From Pseudomonas pseudonitroreducens (GTDB taxonomy: Bacteria > Pseudomonadota > Gammaproteobacteria > Pseudomonadales > Pseudomonadaceae), in the NCBI RefSeq assembly GCF_021603645.1, contig NZ_BQHJ01000011.1:1-64000 (forward strand): a stretch of 64,000 nt of DNA, in the 5' to 3' direction. Both the position numbers and the translations under genes were made by a program. Position 1 is the first letter of the stretch. Every line of letters starts with the position of its first letter. Shown piece by piece: positions 34,296-42,850 of the stretch. The notes beneath the pieces were generated by a model. The model saw nothing but the letters and a program-made list of their open reading frames with translations. It was not told the DNA's origin and did no database searches.

Positions 34296-34550
34296 ATGAA
34301 CCGGATCAACTGGACCCGAAAGGCAGTAAAGCAGCTCGGCAGGCTGAACAAGGCGGACCAGCCGGCAATCTACGATGCCGTTCAGGCGCTTGCCCGGATG
34401 CCGGATGTCCGGAATGTGAAGAGGCTTTCCAATCATGCATACGGCTACCGTTTGCGGGTGGGTAATTACCGGGTGTTGTTCGATTGGGATGGAGGCATCC
34501 GCATCGTGAATATTGAAGAGGTCAGCAAGCGCGATGAGCACACGTACTAA
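34296..34550 (+). CDS. RelE/ParE-family toxin
   Basis: The 84-residue protein (MNRINWTRKAVKQLGRLNKA) shows the RelE-type core: helical N-terminus, VRNVKRLSNHAYGYRLRVGN, YRVLFDWDGGIRIVNIEEVS and a KRDEHTY end. GYRLRVGxYRVLF is a hallmark of the family. Related toxins cut mRNA at the ribosome. The toxin gene precedes its antitoxin, as in HigBA systems, and overlaps it by 17 bases. Its RBS is buried in a hairpin. Confidence 0.9.
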   Translation: MNRINWTRKAVKQLGRLNKADQPAIYDAVQALARMPDVRNVKRLSNHAYGYRLRVGNYRVLFDWDGGIRIVNIEEVSKRDEHTY

Positions 34551-34860
34551 CGTGCAGATCATCAATGGGCCGGACGGCGTGCCGGCCTTCGTGGTCATTC
34601 CCTACGCGGAGTACATCGCCAACCACCCGAAAGAGGACTTGGTGCCCAATGAGGTAGTGGGCTTCATGGTCAAGGAAGGGCTTACCGCCATCGGCGCCTG
34701 GCGCAGACATCTAGGCCTGACCCAGGCGGAAGTCGCCGAGCGTATCGGTATCAGCCAGTCCGCCTATGCCCAGCAGGAAACTGCGACCCGACCGCGAAAA
34801 CCAACGCGAGAAAGGGTCGCCAAGGCTCTGGGCGTTCACGCCGATCTGCTGGATCTCTGA
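34534..34860 (+). CDS. Xre-family antitoxin
   Basis: The 108-residue protein has an N-terminal segment (MSTRTNVQIINGPDGVPAFV, VIPYAEYIANHPKED) that looks like a toxin-binding arm of the PHD/DUF2442 style, and a C-terminal Xre helix-turn-helix (about 55-105, IGAWRRHLGLTQAEVAERIG, ISQSAYAQQE). It should neutralise the toxin and autorepress the operon through the AT-rich repeat. ATG 34534 lies inside the toxin gene. Confidence 0.9.
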   Translation: MSTRTNVQIINGPDGVPAFVVIPYAEYIANHPKEDLVPNEVVGFMVKEGLTAIGAWRRHLGLTQAEVAERIGISQSAYAQQETATRPRKPTRERVAKALGVHADLLDL

Positions 34861-34870
34861 GTAGCGGCGG

Positions 34871-35239
34871 TCACACCCACTGATCATTCTCCGCCGTCCG
34901 CTCGCCGCCCTGGTCGCCGGTATTCAGCACACCGCGGGGCTCGATCAGCATTACCTGCACTTCCTGCTCGGCGTACGGCTTGTGCTCAACGCCGCGCGGT
35001 ACCACATACAGCTCGCCAGCCCGCAGGGTCAGCGGGCCGTTGCGAAAGTCGATGCGCAGTTCGCCGTCGAGCACGATGAAGGTCTCGTCGGTGTCGGCGT
35101 GGCTGTGCCAGACGAAGTCGCCGTGCAGTTTCACCACCTTGAACTGGTAGTCGTTCATCTCGGCGATCACCCGCGGTTGCCAGGTTTCCTGGATGAGGGC
35201 GAGCTTGTCCTGCAGGTTGATCGGTTGGCGTTGGGTCAC
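34871..35239 (-). CDS. Cupin-domain protein, GTG start
   Basis: The 122-residue single cupin has metal-binding motifs WHSHADTDETFIVLDGELRI (motif 1, His-His-Glu) and LYVVPRGVEHKPYAEQE (motif 2, His). GTG 35239 has AGGAGG 7 bases upstream, a better start than anything else in the frame. The substrate or role is unknown; such small cupins may be isomerases or stress proteins. It is divergent from the next methyltransferase gene. Confidence 0.88.
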   Translation of the reverse strand: MTQRQPINLQDKLALIQETWQPRVIAEMNDYQFKVVKLHGDFVWHSHADTDETFIVLDGELRIDFRNGPLTLRAGELYVVPRGVEHKPYAEQEVQVMLIEPRGVLNTGDQGGERTAENDQWV

Positions 35240-35404
35240 GGTGTTTCCTCCTGGGGATCTTTCTCCCGAAACTACGGCGGCCCCGGCAAGTGGTCTTGCA
35301 GGAAATTGCGCTTCGATCGCCACGGCATTGACCTCATCGGGTTGCCGCCCTCGCCCTTGACGCAGACAATCGGTCCTTGGTCCGTCAGAAAGGAGTGCCG
35401 ATCC

Positions 35405-36133
35405 ATGGCGCAGAACATCTACGACAATCCCGAATTCTTCGCTGGCTACGCCCAGCTGCCACGCTCGCAGCACGGTCTGGACGGCGCGCCGGAGTGGGCC
35501 GCGCTGCGTTCGCTGCTGCCGCCGCTGGAGGGCCTCGACGTGGTCGACCTCGGTTGCGGCTACGGCTGGTTCAGCCGTTACGCCGCGGAGCAGGGCGCGC
35601 GCACGGTGAGCGGGCTGGACGTGTCGCAGAAGATGCTCGACCACGCACGGGCGAACACCGACGCCGCACAGGTGAGCTACTTCCATGCCGACCTCGACCA
35701 GCTCGAATTGCCCACCGCGGCCTTCGACCTCGCCTACAGCTCGCTGACCCTGCATTACCTCGCAGACCTGGCGCATTTCATGCGCAACGTGCACGACGCG
35801 CTGCGCCCCGGCGGCAGCCTGGTGTTCTCCATCGAACACCCGATCTACATGGCCTCGGTCAAGCCCGGCTGGGTCGTCGACGGTGATGGACGCCGCTGCT
35901 GGCCGGTGGACCATTATCAGGACGAAGGCGAGCGCCGCACCGACTGGTTGGCCAAGGGTGTACTCAAGCACCATCGCACCCTCGGCAGCATCCTGAATGC
36001 GGTTATCGGCGCGGGGCTGACGTTGCGTCACGTCGAGGACTGGGGCCCGAGCGCCGGACAGGTGCAGGCCAATCCGGCTCTGGCCGAAGAGCGCGAGCGG
36101 CCGATGTTGCTGCTGGTCGCCGCGCAGCGCTGA
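35405..36133 (+). CDS. Class I SAM-dependent methyltransferase
   Basis: The 242-residue protein has VVDLGCGYGWFSRYAAEQGA (SAM motif I, about 46-65), GLDVSQKMLDHARANT, YSSLTLHYLADLAHFM and HDALRPGGSLVFSIEHPIYM, the Methyltransf_11 pattern. The N-terminal MAQNIYDNPEFFAGYAQLPR is typical of small-molecule methyltransferases in this group. Substrate unknown. Confidence 0.9.
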   Translation: MAQNIYDNPEFFAGYAQLPRSQHGLDGAPEWAALRSLLPPLEGLDVVDLGCGYGWFSRYAAEQGARTVSGLDVSQKMLDHARANTDAAQVSYFHADLDQLELPTAAFDLAYSSLTLHYLADLAHFMRNVHDALRPGGSLVFSIEHPIYMASVKPGWVVDGDGRRCWPVDHYQDEGERRTDWLAKGVLKHHRTLGSILNAVIGAGLTLRHVEDWGPSAGQVQANPALAEERERPMLLLVAAQR

Positions 36134-36193
36134 GGAGCGAAAAGCGCGCGACTATGCTCAGAACATTGCGCCCGTTCCTCGCCGGAGACCGCC

Positions 36194-36622
36194 ATGTCCA
36201 CGCCCGCTCCCATCGCCCGCCCCAGCGTCATTCCCTGCCTGCGCTACCGTGATGCGCCCCAGGCCATTGACTGGTTGTGTGCGACCTTCGGCTTCCAGCG
36301 GCAACTGGTGGTCGCCGATGACCACGGCGGTATCGCCCACGCGCAGCTGGCGCTGGCCGATGGCAGCGGCCTGGTAATGCTCGGCTCGCTGCACGACAAC
36401 GAGTACGGACGGCTGATGCGCCAGCCCGACGAGATCGGCGGTTGCACCCAGAGCATCTACGTGGTGGTGAAGGATGCCGAAGCGATGTACCGCGCAGCGG
36501 TGGCCGGCGCTGCGCAGATCGTCATCGACATCAAGGACGAAGACTACGGCGGCCAGGGCTTCACCTGCCGCGACCCGGAAGGGCACATCTGGAGCTTCGG
36601 CACCTACGATCCGTGGCACTGA
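36194..36622 (+). CDS. VOC-family (glyoxalase/PhnB-like) protein
   Basis: The 142-residue protein has two beta-alpha-beta-beta-beta halves: SVIPCLRYRDAPQAIDWLCA with TFGFQRQ, and YVVVKDAEAMYRAAVAGAAQ with QGFTCRDPEGHIWSFGTYDP. The last segment is the usual C-terminal signature with a metal-ligand-type glutamate position. The family includes glyoxalases and resistance proteins; no substrate can be assigned. Confidence 0.88.
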   Translation: MSTPAPIARPSVIPCLRYRDAPQAIDWLCATFGFQRQLVVADDHGGIAHAQLALADGSGLVMLGSLHDNEYGRLMRQPDEIGGCTQSIYVVVKDAEAMYRAAVAGAAQIVIDIKDEDYGGQGFTCRDPEGHIWSFGTYDPWH

Positions 36623-36694
36623 AGGCTACGTCCGCAACATCCTGCCCAAGCCCCGAGCTTGACGCTTTCCCACCGCAAATGTTGATATGCGCCC

Positions 36695-36890
36695 CGTTCC
36701 AGGTGCCTCACGCCGCCGTGCGTGAGGTGAAACGGGAAGCCGGTGCGTCGCCTTCGTGCGATCAGTCCGGCGCTGCCCCCGCAACGGTAAGCGAGCGGAG
36801 CATCCACTAGGCCACTGTGCGCAAGCATGGGAAGGCGGATGCCCCAGGCCCCTCGCAAGCCCGGAGACCGGCCTGGAACCTGTTTGGCAA
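36695..36890 (+). ncRNA. Cobalamin riboswitch
   Basis: The landmarks of the AdoCbl riboswitch occur in order: AGGTGCC at 36701, GGGAAGCCGGTG at about 36734, the B12 box region GCTGCCCCCGCAACGGTA at 36772-36789, GCCACTG at 36821, GGGAAGGCGG at 36829, and AGCCCGGAGACCGGCC at about 36859. It lies about 100 nt before the BtuB start. It should lower expression of the whole B12 module when cobalamin is plentiful. Confidence 0.95.
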
Positions 36891-36984
36891 ACCCGCGGTG
36901 GGCGGGCGTGAGCCGGTTCCCGGGGCGCGCTCGTTCCGGGTGTCGCTGCGCCGCCTGCGAAATCCCGATTTCGAGGCGATCACC

Positions 36985-38940
36985 TTGCATTCTCCTGTTT
37001 CCAACGCCCGGCGCGCCCTGCGCTGGTCTCCTGTTCTCTCCCTCTGTGCCCTGAGTTCGCAGCTTGTGGCGGCTCCGCTCGATCTCGCGGACGAAATCGT
37101 CAGCGCGCCTTCCGTGGAGTCCACCACGGTGGCCGACATGGCCCGCTACGGCAGCAAGCTGGAAGTCATCGATCGCCAGCAGATCGAGCGCGCCGGCCCC
37201 AGCGCCGACCTCACCCGCGTGCTGCAGATGTACGTGCCGGGCTTGTTCGTCGCGCCGAAGAACGGCCCGTTCGACTACGGCACCTACTCGCTGCTGGGCG
37301 GGCGCAACGACGACACGCTGATCCTGCTCGACGGCGTGCGCCTGAACAATCGCCTCTACGGCGGCATCTACATCGACACTCTGCCGACCACCGCAGTGGA
37401 GCGCATCGAGGTGCTCAAGGGCGGCCAGGGCCTGCTGTTCGGCACCCAGGCGGTGTCCGGGGTGATCAACATCGTCACCCGCAGCGCGCGTTCTCGCGAG
37501 GCGTCCGGCGAGGTCAACCTCGGCCTGGATACCTTCAAGGGCCGCAGCGGCGATGCCCGCGCGGAGAAGGTCGTGCACAACGGCCTGGGCGACCTCGGCC
37601 TGATGGCCTACGTCAGTCACAACCGCTCCGACGGCTACCAGCCATACCGCGACCGCGACATGACCAGCACGGTCAGCGACAAGCGCCGCTCCTATGACGT
37701 CAACGTGTTCGGCGCCAAGGCCATCCAGGCCATCGGCGACGCCTCGCGGCTGGAGCTGTTCTACCAGTACGCCGACGCCGAGCTGGACTTCGCCCGGCCG
37801 ACATCGAACCACCACACCAGCAACAACCGCGTGCAGCAGATCGCCACGGCGACCTTCCAGCAGAGCGTCAGCGACGACTTCAGCTGGTTCGCCAAGACCC
37901 ACCTCAACGACTGGGACACCCGCTACGACCGCGTCTACAACCTGCAGGGCGGCGGCACCCAGGTGCTCAATCACAATGACTACTGGGGCTTCACCGACTG
38001 GGGCGCGCAACTGGAAGGCAAGGCCAGGTTCGGCGGCGGCCACGAGCTGGTCTTCGGCAGCGACAACCAGTGGTACAAGGGCCAGGACGATGTGCTGATC
38101 ATCGACAACGACAAGGCCGAGTCCCATGCGCTGTACGCCCAGCTGCGCCCGCGCATCGACGCGCTGCCCGACTGGCACCCGAGCCTGGGCGTGCGCCGCG
38201 AGGAAATCTCCGGCGGCGAGGGCGCCACGGTGTGGATGCTCACCTCGCTGTATGACCTCACGCAGCAGCTCAAGCTGCGCGGCCAGTTCGGCACCGCCTT
38301 CAAGCTGCCCACCGCCGAGCAGCTGTTCGTCAACGAGCCGGGCGACGAAGTCGGCAACCGCGACCTCAAGCCTGAGCGCAGCCGCAATGCCGAGCTGGGC
38401 CTGGATTACACCGGCGAGCTGTTCGACCAGCCGTGGAGCGGCAGCGTCACGCTGTTCCGCCGCGAGATCACCGACCTCATCACCCTCGCGGGCGATCAAT
38501 GGGTGAACGGCAACGGCGAGATCGAAGTGCGCGGCGTGGAAGCCAACGGCCAGTGGCAGTTCGGCCGGAACTGGCAGGTCTCGGCCGACGCCACGCGCAA
38601 CCTGGTGGACAGCCGCGAGGGGGTGACGGTGAACAACATCCCGCACTTCTTCGCCCGCGTGCGTGCCGGCTATGACGACAACCTCTGGGGCGCCGGTCTT
38701 GCCACGCGCTACGTGGGTTCCATCGTCAGCGCCCAGGACGACGACTACGGCCATTACACGGTGCTCGACGGCGATGCCTATCGCTACCTCGACGCGGCTC
38801 GCGCGCATCGCCTGAGCCTGCTGCTGGAGAACCTGCTGGACCGCGACTACGCCACCGGCCGCACCAGCAACGGCATCCGCCAGGTAGACAACCTCGGCCG
38901 GCCGCGCAGCGCCGAGCTGCGCTACACCTTCAGCTTCTGA
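36985..38940 (+). CDS. btuB: TonB-dependent vitamin B12 receptor BtuB, TTG start
   Basis: The 651-residue receptor has a signal peptide (LHSPVSNARRALRWSPVLSL, cleavage near LVAA), a plug (DLTRVLQMYVPGLFVAPKNG, ILLDGVRLNNRLYGGIYIDT, VERIEVLKGGQGLLFGTQAV) and a barrel ending in YTFSF. No ATG fits. TTG 36985, with GAGG about 8 bases upstream and placed just before the signal peptide, is the best start. The riboswitch directly upstream supports cobalamin or cobinamide uptake. The stop overlaps the next gene start. Confidence 0.92.
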   Translation: MHSPVSNARRALRWSPVLSLCALSSQLVAAPLDLADEIVSAPSVESTTVADMARYGSKLEVIDRQQIERAGPSADLTRVLQMYVPGLFVAPKNGPFDYGTYSLLGGRNDDTLILLDGVRLNNRLYGGIYIDTLPTTAVERIEVLKGGQGLLFGTQAVSGVINIVTRSARSREASGEVNLGLDTFKGRSGDARAEKVVHNGLGDLGLMAYVSHNRSDGYQPYRDRDMTSTVSDKRRSYDVNVFGAKAIQAIGDASRLELFYQYADAELDFARPTSNHHTSNNRVQQIATATFQQSVSDDFSWFAKTHLNDWDTRYDRVYNLQGGGTQVLNHNDYWGFTDWGAQLEGKARFGGGHELVFGSDNQWYKGQDDVLIIDNDKAESHALYAQLRPRIDALPDWHPSLGVRREEISGGEGATVWMLTSLYDLTQQLKLRGQFGTAFKLPTAEQLFVNEPGDEVGNRDLKPERSRNAELGLDYTGELFDQPWSGSVTLFRREITDLITLAGDQWVNGNGEIEVRGVEANGQWQFGRNWQVSADATRNLVDSREGVTVNNIPHFFARVRAGYDDNLWGAGLATRYVGSIVSAQDDDYGHYTVLDGDAYRYLDAARAHRLSLLLENLLDRDYATGRTSNGIRQVDNLGRPRSAELRYTFSF

Positions 38941-39644
38941 TGAAGGCCATCCTGCTGGTCGGCCCACTGGCCGGCGCCCAGGGCGAGCGACTGCACCGCG
39001 AGGTGTCGGCGCGTCTGGCGGGTGTCGAGAGTATCGACACCAGCGAGGGTTTCGATGGGCTCTGGGCCCGAGCGAGCGCGCAGCTTGCCGATGGCGTGGC
39101 GTTGTTGCTGGTCGACCTGGAACCCGCCACCGACGGCGCCTACCTCGATTGGCTGCGCGCCGAACTGGCGGTACTGGCGGACGAGTTTCCGCAGGCGCCG
39201 GTGCCGAGCATCACGGCATCGGCGCTCGGCCGGCGCGGGCTCGACGTCGGCGCGGTGCTGGCGGCTATCGATGATCCGGCGCAACAGCTGGAATGCCGGG
39301 GTGTCGGTGCGGTGCCGTCGCAGCCGGACTGGTCCGCTCCGCCGCCACATCGTCATCACCTGTTCCTCTGCGCAGGGCCACGCTGCGTGCGCCGGGGCGC
39401 ATTACCGTTGTGGAAGACCCTGCGTCGCGAGCTGATTCGCCATGACCTCTACGAGAACGCCGAGGGCGCCTTGCTGACCCGCACCGGTTGCCAGTTTCCC
39501 TGCAATCGCGGGCCGGTGCTGACGGTCTACCCCGAGCGTGTCTGGTACGGCCTGCGCAGTGATGAGCAGGTTTGCCGGGTGGTGCAGGAACATCTGCTTG
39601 ATGGCGTGCCGGTGGCCGAGTTGCGCGTGGATGGAGAGCCATGA
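38940..39644 (+). CDS. Thioredoxin-like [2Fe-2S] ferredoxin protein with CbiX-like N-terminus
   Basis: The 234-residue protein has an N-terminal half resembling CbiX/SirB chelatases (MKAILLVGPLAGAQGERLHR, FPQAPVPSITASALG) but without a clear metal-binding histidine pair. The C-terminal half (about 137-230) is a [2Fe-2S] thioredoxin-like domain with LFLCAGPRCVRRGA and RTGCQFPCNRGPVLTVYPER, four cysteines. It overlaps btuB and the BtuF-like gene by one or a few bases. A redox or cobalt-handling role in B12 metabolism is inferred. Confidence 0.82.
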   Translation: MKAILLVGPLAGAQGERLHREVSARLAGVESIDTSEGFDGLWARASAQLADGVALLLVDLEPATDGAYLDWLRAELAVLADEFPQAPVPSITASALGRRGLDVGAVLAAIDDPAQQLECRGVGAVPSQPDWSAPPPHRHHLFLCAGPRCVRRGALPLWKTLRRELIRHDLYENAEGALLTRTGCQFPCNRGPVLTVYPERVWYGLRSDEQVCRVVQEHLLDGVPVAELRVDGEP

Positions 39645-40645
39645 TGCGCCGACTGCTTTTCGTAGGAGCGAGCTTGCTCGCGAACCGCTTGATGCCTTGG
39701 GCGCCCGGGAGGGTTCGCGAGCAAGCTCGCTCCTACGCATTGGCATTGGCGCTTGGGGTGGCGGGGATGCTGGGCATGGCGACGGCGTCCGCCCAGGACT
39801 ACCGCAACTGTGGACAGGACTGGCACATCGACCACCCGCCGCAGCGCATCCTCGCCCTCAACCAGCACGCCGCCGACCTGCTGCTGGCGCTGGGGGCCGG
39901 GTCGCGATTGATCGGCGTGGCCTACATCGATGACGACCTCAACCTGAGTGGCGGCCGCTATCGCGGCGTGCCGCTGCTGGCGCGCCAGTACCCGTCGGCG
40001 GAGGCGGTCTACGCGCAGCAGCCGGACCTGGTGGTGGCCGGCTTCGCCTCGGCCTTCCGCCTGGGCAATCTGTCCCGCGAGGAACTGACTGGGCACGGTG
40101 TCGCCAGCTATCTGCTGGATGCCGGCTGCCTGGCGCGGCAGGGTGATCTTTTTGCGGGCGTCGAAGTGGATCTGGAAACACTCGGCGTCCTGCTCGGCGA
40201 GCAGGAAAAGGCGCAGGCACTGATCCGCCAGCAACGCGCCGAGCTGGCCGAAGCCCGCCGTCTCTTTGCCGACAACGAGCCGCTGGACGTCTTCTACCTC
40301 GACAGCGCCAGCAGCGGACTGGAGAGCCAGGGCCGGCGCGGTGTGATCACCCAGTTGCTGCATGCGGCCGGCGCGCACAACCTGTTCGAGGATGTCGAGT
40401 TGGGCAGCTTCACCGCCAATGCCGAGCAACTGCTGGCGCGTGACCCGGACGTGATCCTGTTGGCCGATGCGCTGTGGTCCACGGCCGAGCAGAAAAAGAA
40501 GACGCTGCGCGCCGACCCGGTGTTGTCGCGCCTGCGCGCCGTGCGCGAAGGACGCTTCGTCGCCTTGCCGTTCACTCATCTGTTCCCTGGCGTGCACAGC
40601 GGCCAGGCGGCTCGTGAACTGGCGCAGGCTCTGAGCCGGTTCTGA
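39641..40645 (+). CDS. btuF: BtuF-like periplasmic cobalamin-binding protein with REP inside its signal peptide
   Basis: The 334-residue ABC substrate-binding protein of the PBP-2/BtuF type shows PQRILALNQHAADLLLALGA, GVPLLARQYPSAEAVYAQQP, DLVVAGF and DPDVILLADALWST. Residues 8-32 of the precursor are translated from a 75-bp REP pair (39662-39736). Removing them joins MMRRLLF to ALALALGVAGMLGMATASAQ, a normal signal peptide. The start ATG overlaps the ferredoxin gene stop. No BtuC or BtuD gene is in the window. The riboswitch-led operon supports B12 or cobinamide as ligand. Confidence 0.85.
   Translation: MMRRLLFVGASLLANRLMPWAPGRVREQARSYALALALGVAGMLGMATASAQDYRNCGQDWHIDHPPQRILALNQHAADLLLALGAGSRLIGVAYIDDDLNLSGGRYRGVPLLARQYPSAEAVYAQQPDLVVAGFASAFRLGNLSREELTGHGVASYLLDAGCLARQGDLFAGVEVDLETLGVLLGEQEKAQALIRQQRAELAEARRLFADNEPLDVFYLDSASSGLESQGRRGVITQLLHAAGAHNLFEDVELGSFTANAEQLLARDPDVILLADALWSTAEQKKKTLRADPVLSRLRAVREGRFVALPFTHLFPGVHSGQAARELAQALSRF
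39662..39736. repeat. REP pair inside the btuF-like signal sequence
   Basis: GTAGGAGCGAGCTTGCTCGC at 39662 and the inverse GCGAGCAAGCTCGCTCCTAC ending at 39736. The element is exactly 75 bp, so it keeps the reading frame. It is the only REP pair in the window lying in a coding frame I accept. Confidence 0.92.
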
Positions 40646-40737
40646 GCAGAGGCGGCTCGTCTGTTCGCCGGCCACTGTTCCTACCCAAGTACCGGAGCCC
40701 GTGTTAGAAAGCGCCCATCGATCATGCGGAGGCTGTC

Positions 40738-41832
40738 ATGGGCAAGTTGCGCGTTGGAGTGATTTTCGGTGGGCGTTCGGCGGAGCACGAGGTGTCGCTG
40801 CAATCGGCGAAGAACATCGTCGATGCACTGGACCGCGAGCGCTTCGAGCCGGTGCTGATCGGCATCGACAAGGAGGGCCGCTGGCACCTCAACGATGCCT
40901 CCGACTACCTGCTCAACCAGGAAAACCCGGCGCTGATTGCCTTGAACCGCTCCAACCGCGAGCTGGCCGTGGTGCCGGGCAAGGCCGAGCAGCAACTGGT
41001 AGAAACCGGCAGCCGCCAGCTGCTCGATCATGTCGACGTGATCTTCCCCATCGTTCATGGCACCCAGGGCGAAGACGGCTGCCTGCAGGGCCTGCTGCGC
41101 ATGGCCGATATTCCCTTCGTCGGCTCCGACGTGCTGGGCTCGGCGATCTGCATGGACAAGGACGTGAGCAAGCGCCTGCTGCGCGACGCCGGCATCGCCA
41201 TCACGCCCTTCATCACCCTGACCCGCGCCAATGCCGCCCGCACGCCGTTCGCCGAGGCACAGCGCAAGCTCGGCCTGCCGCTGTTCATCAAGCCGGCCAA
41301 CATGGGCTCGTCGGTGGGTGTCAGCAAGGTCGAGGACGAGGCCACTTACGACGAAGCCGTGCGCCTGGCGCTGGCCTTCGACGACAAGGTACTGGTGGAG
41401 TCCGCCGTGAAGGGCCGCGAGATCGAGTGCGCGGTACTGGGCAACGAACAGCCGATCGCCAGTGGTTGCGGCGAGATCGTCGTCGGTAGCGGCTTCTATT
41501 CCTACGACAGCAAGTACATCGACGAGGACGCTGCCAAGGTAGTGGTCCCGGCGGATATTCCGGCCGAGGCCAGCGAGCGTATCCGCCAGCTCGCCGTGGA
41601 CGCCTTCCTCGCGCTGGAGTGCTCGGGGCTGGCGCGGGTCGACGTGTTCCTCACCGACCGCGGCGAGGTGCTGGTCAACGAGCTGAACTCGCTGCCCGGC
41701 TTCACCCGCATCAGCATGTACCCCAAGCTCTGGCAGGCTGCCGGGATGACCTACAGCGAGCTGGTCAGCCGTCTGATCGACCTGGCTATCGAGCGCCACG
41801 CTGCCCGGCGCAACCTGCAGACCAACCGCTGA
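40738..41832 (+). CDS. ddlA: D-alanine-D-alanine ligase A
   Basis: The 364-residue ATP-grasp enzyme makes D-Ala-D-Ala for peptidoglycan. Visible motifs are [20 protein letters not shown] (N-terminal signature), [40 protein letters not shown] (ATP-grasp loop) and [20 protein letters not shown] (metal and C-terminal site). Length fits the DdlA type (about 364 aa). It lies outside the division cluster, as a stand-alone gene 92 bp after btuF. Confidence 0.95.
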   Translation: MGKLRVGVIFGGRSAEHEVSLQSAKNIVDALDRERFEPVLIGIDKEGRWHLNDASDYLLNQENPALIALNRSNRELAVVPGKAEQQLVETGSRQLLDHVDVIFPIVHGTQGEDGCLQGLLRMADIPFVGSDVLGSAICMDKDVSKRLLRDAGIAITPFITLTRANAARTPFAEAQRKLGLPLFIKPANMGSSVGVSKVEDEATYDEAVRLALAFDDKVLVESAVKGREIECAVLGNEQPIASGCGEIVVGSGFYSYDSKYIDEDAAKVVVPADIPAEASERIRQLAVDAFLALECSGLARVDVFLTDRGEVLVNELNSLPGFTRISMYPKLWQAAGMTYSELVSRLIDLAIERHAARRNLQTNR

Positions 41833-41934
41833 TCCTTCGCCGGGCTCCTTGCGCATGCGCTACCCTGACACCCCGCCGCCCGATCCGGGCGGCCGGCCCC
41901 GTGTCCCGTAACGAACCGTCAGAAGGAGCACGAG

Positions 41935-42759
41935 ATGAACACCGTAGTATTTGCCGACGGCACCGCCGTACCCGCCATCGGCCAGGGCACCTGGCGCATG
42001 GGCGAGGATCGCCTGCAGCGCAAGCGCGAAGTCGCTGCCCTGCGCGAAGGCATCGAGCGCGGCCTGACCCTGATCGACACTGCCGAGATGTACGCCGAGG
42101 GCGGCTCGGAAGAGGTGGTCGGCGAGGCGCTGGCCGGGCTGCGCGAGCAGGTCTTCCTGGTCAGCAAGGTCTACCCGCACAACGCCAGCCGACGCGGCGT
42201 CCCCGAAGCCTGCGAGCGCAGTCTCAAACGCCTGCGCACCGACTGCCTGGACCTCTACCTGCTGCACTGGCGCGGCCAGTACCCGCTGGATGAAACCGTG
42301 GATGCCTTCGAGCGCCTGCGCGAGGCGGGCAAGATCAAGCGCTGGGGCGTCTCCAATTTCGACCTCGACGACATGCACGAGCTGAACGAACCGGCCTGCG
42401 CCACCAACCAGGTGCAGTACAGCCTGGAGGAGCGCGGCATCGAATGGGACCTGCTGCCCTGGTGCCAGGAAGAGCGCATGCCGCTGATGGCCTACTGTCC
42501 GGTAGGGCAGGGCGGCAAGCTGCTGCGCCACCAGGTGCTGCAGGAGATCGCCGGTCGCCACGACGCCACTCCGGCGCGCGTGGCGCTGGCCTGGCTGATC
42601 CACCAGCCGGGCGTGATTGCCATTCCCAAGGCCGTGGAGCCCATGCATGTGCGCGACAATGCGGCGGCGCTGGAGCTTCGCCTGACGTCCGCGGATATCG
42701 AAGCCCTCGACGCTGCCTTCCCGCCACCCACCCGCAAGCGTCACCTGGCCGTGGTTTGA
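41935..42759 (+). CDS. Aldo/keto reductase
   Basis: The 274-residue TIM-barrel oxidoreductase has the catalytic tetrad Asp48 (LIDTAEMYAEG), Tyr53, Lys78 (FLVSKVYPHN) and His111 (LYLLHWRGQ). GKIKRWGVSNFD and IPKAVEPMHVRDN are the NADPH-site signatures. It resembles the YeaE/2,5-diketogluconate reductase-like group. The natural substrate is unknown. AAGGAGCACGAG precedes ATG 41935. Confidence 0.92.
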   Translation: MNTVVFADGTAVPAIGQGTWRMGEDRLQRKREVAALREGIERGLTLIDTAEMYAEGGSEEVVGEALAGLREQVFLVSKVYPHNASRRGVPEACERSLKRLRTDCLDLYLLHWRGQYPLDETVDAFERLREAGKIKRWGVSNFDLDDMHELNEPACATNQVQYSLEERGIEWDLLPWCQEERMPLMAYCPVGQGGKLLRHQVLQEIAGRHDATPARVALAWLIHQPGVIAIPKAVEPMHVRDNAAALELRLTSADIEALDAAFPPPTRKRHLAVV

Positions 42760-42850
42760 AGCCTGGGCTCCGGTCGTCGCCCTCCGGGGCGCGGCCGGGG
42801 CCGGGTGCTAGCCTTCCCCCATGGCCAAGATGGCCGGGAGGGCAGAGGCG

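Noticed and set aside
36604-38967. Minus-strand open frame opposite btuB (about 790 codons)
   Set aside because: Shadow of the receptor gene on the opposite strand; it also spans the riboswitch.
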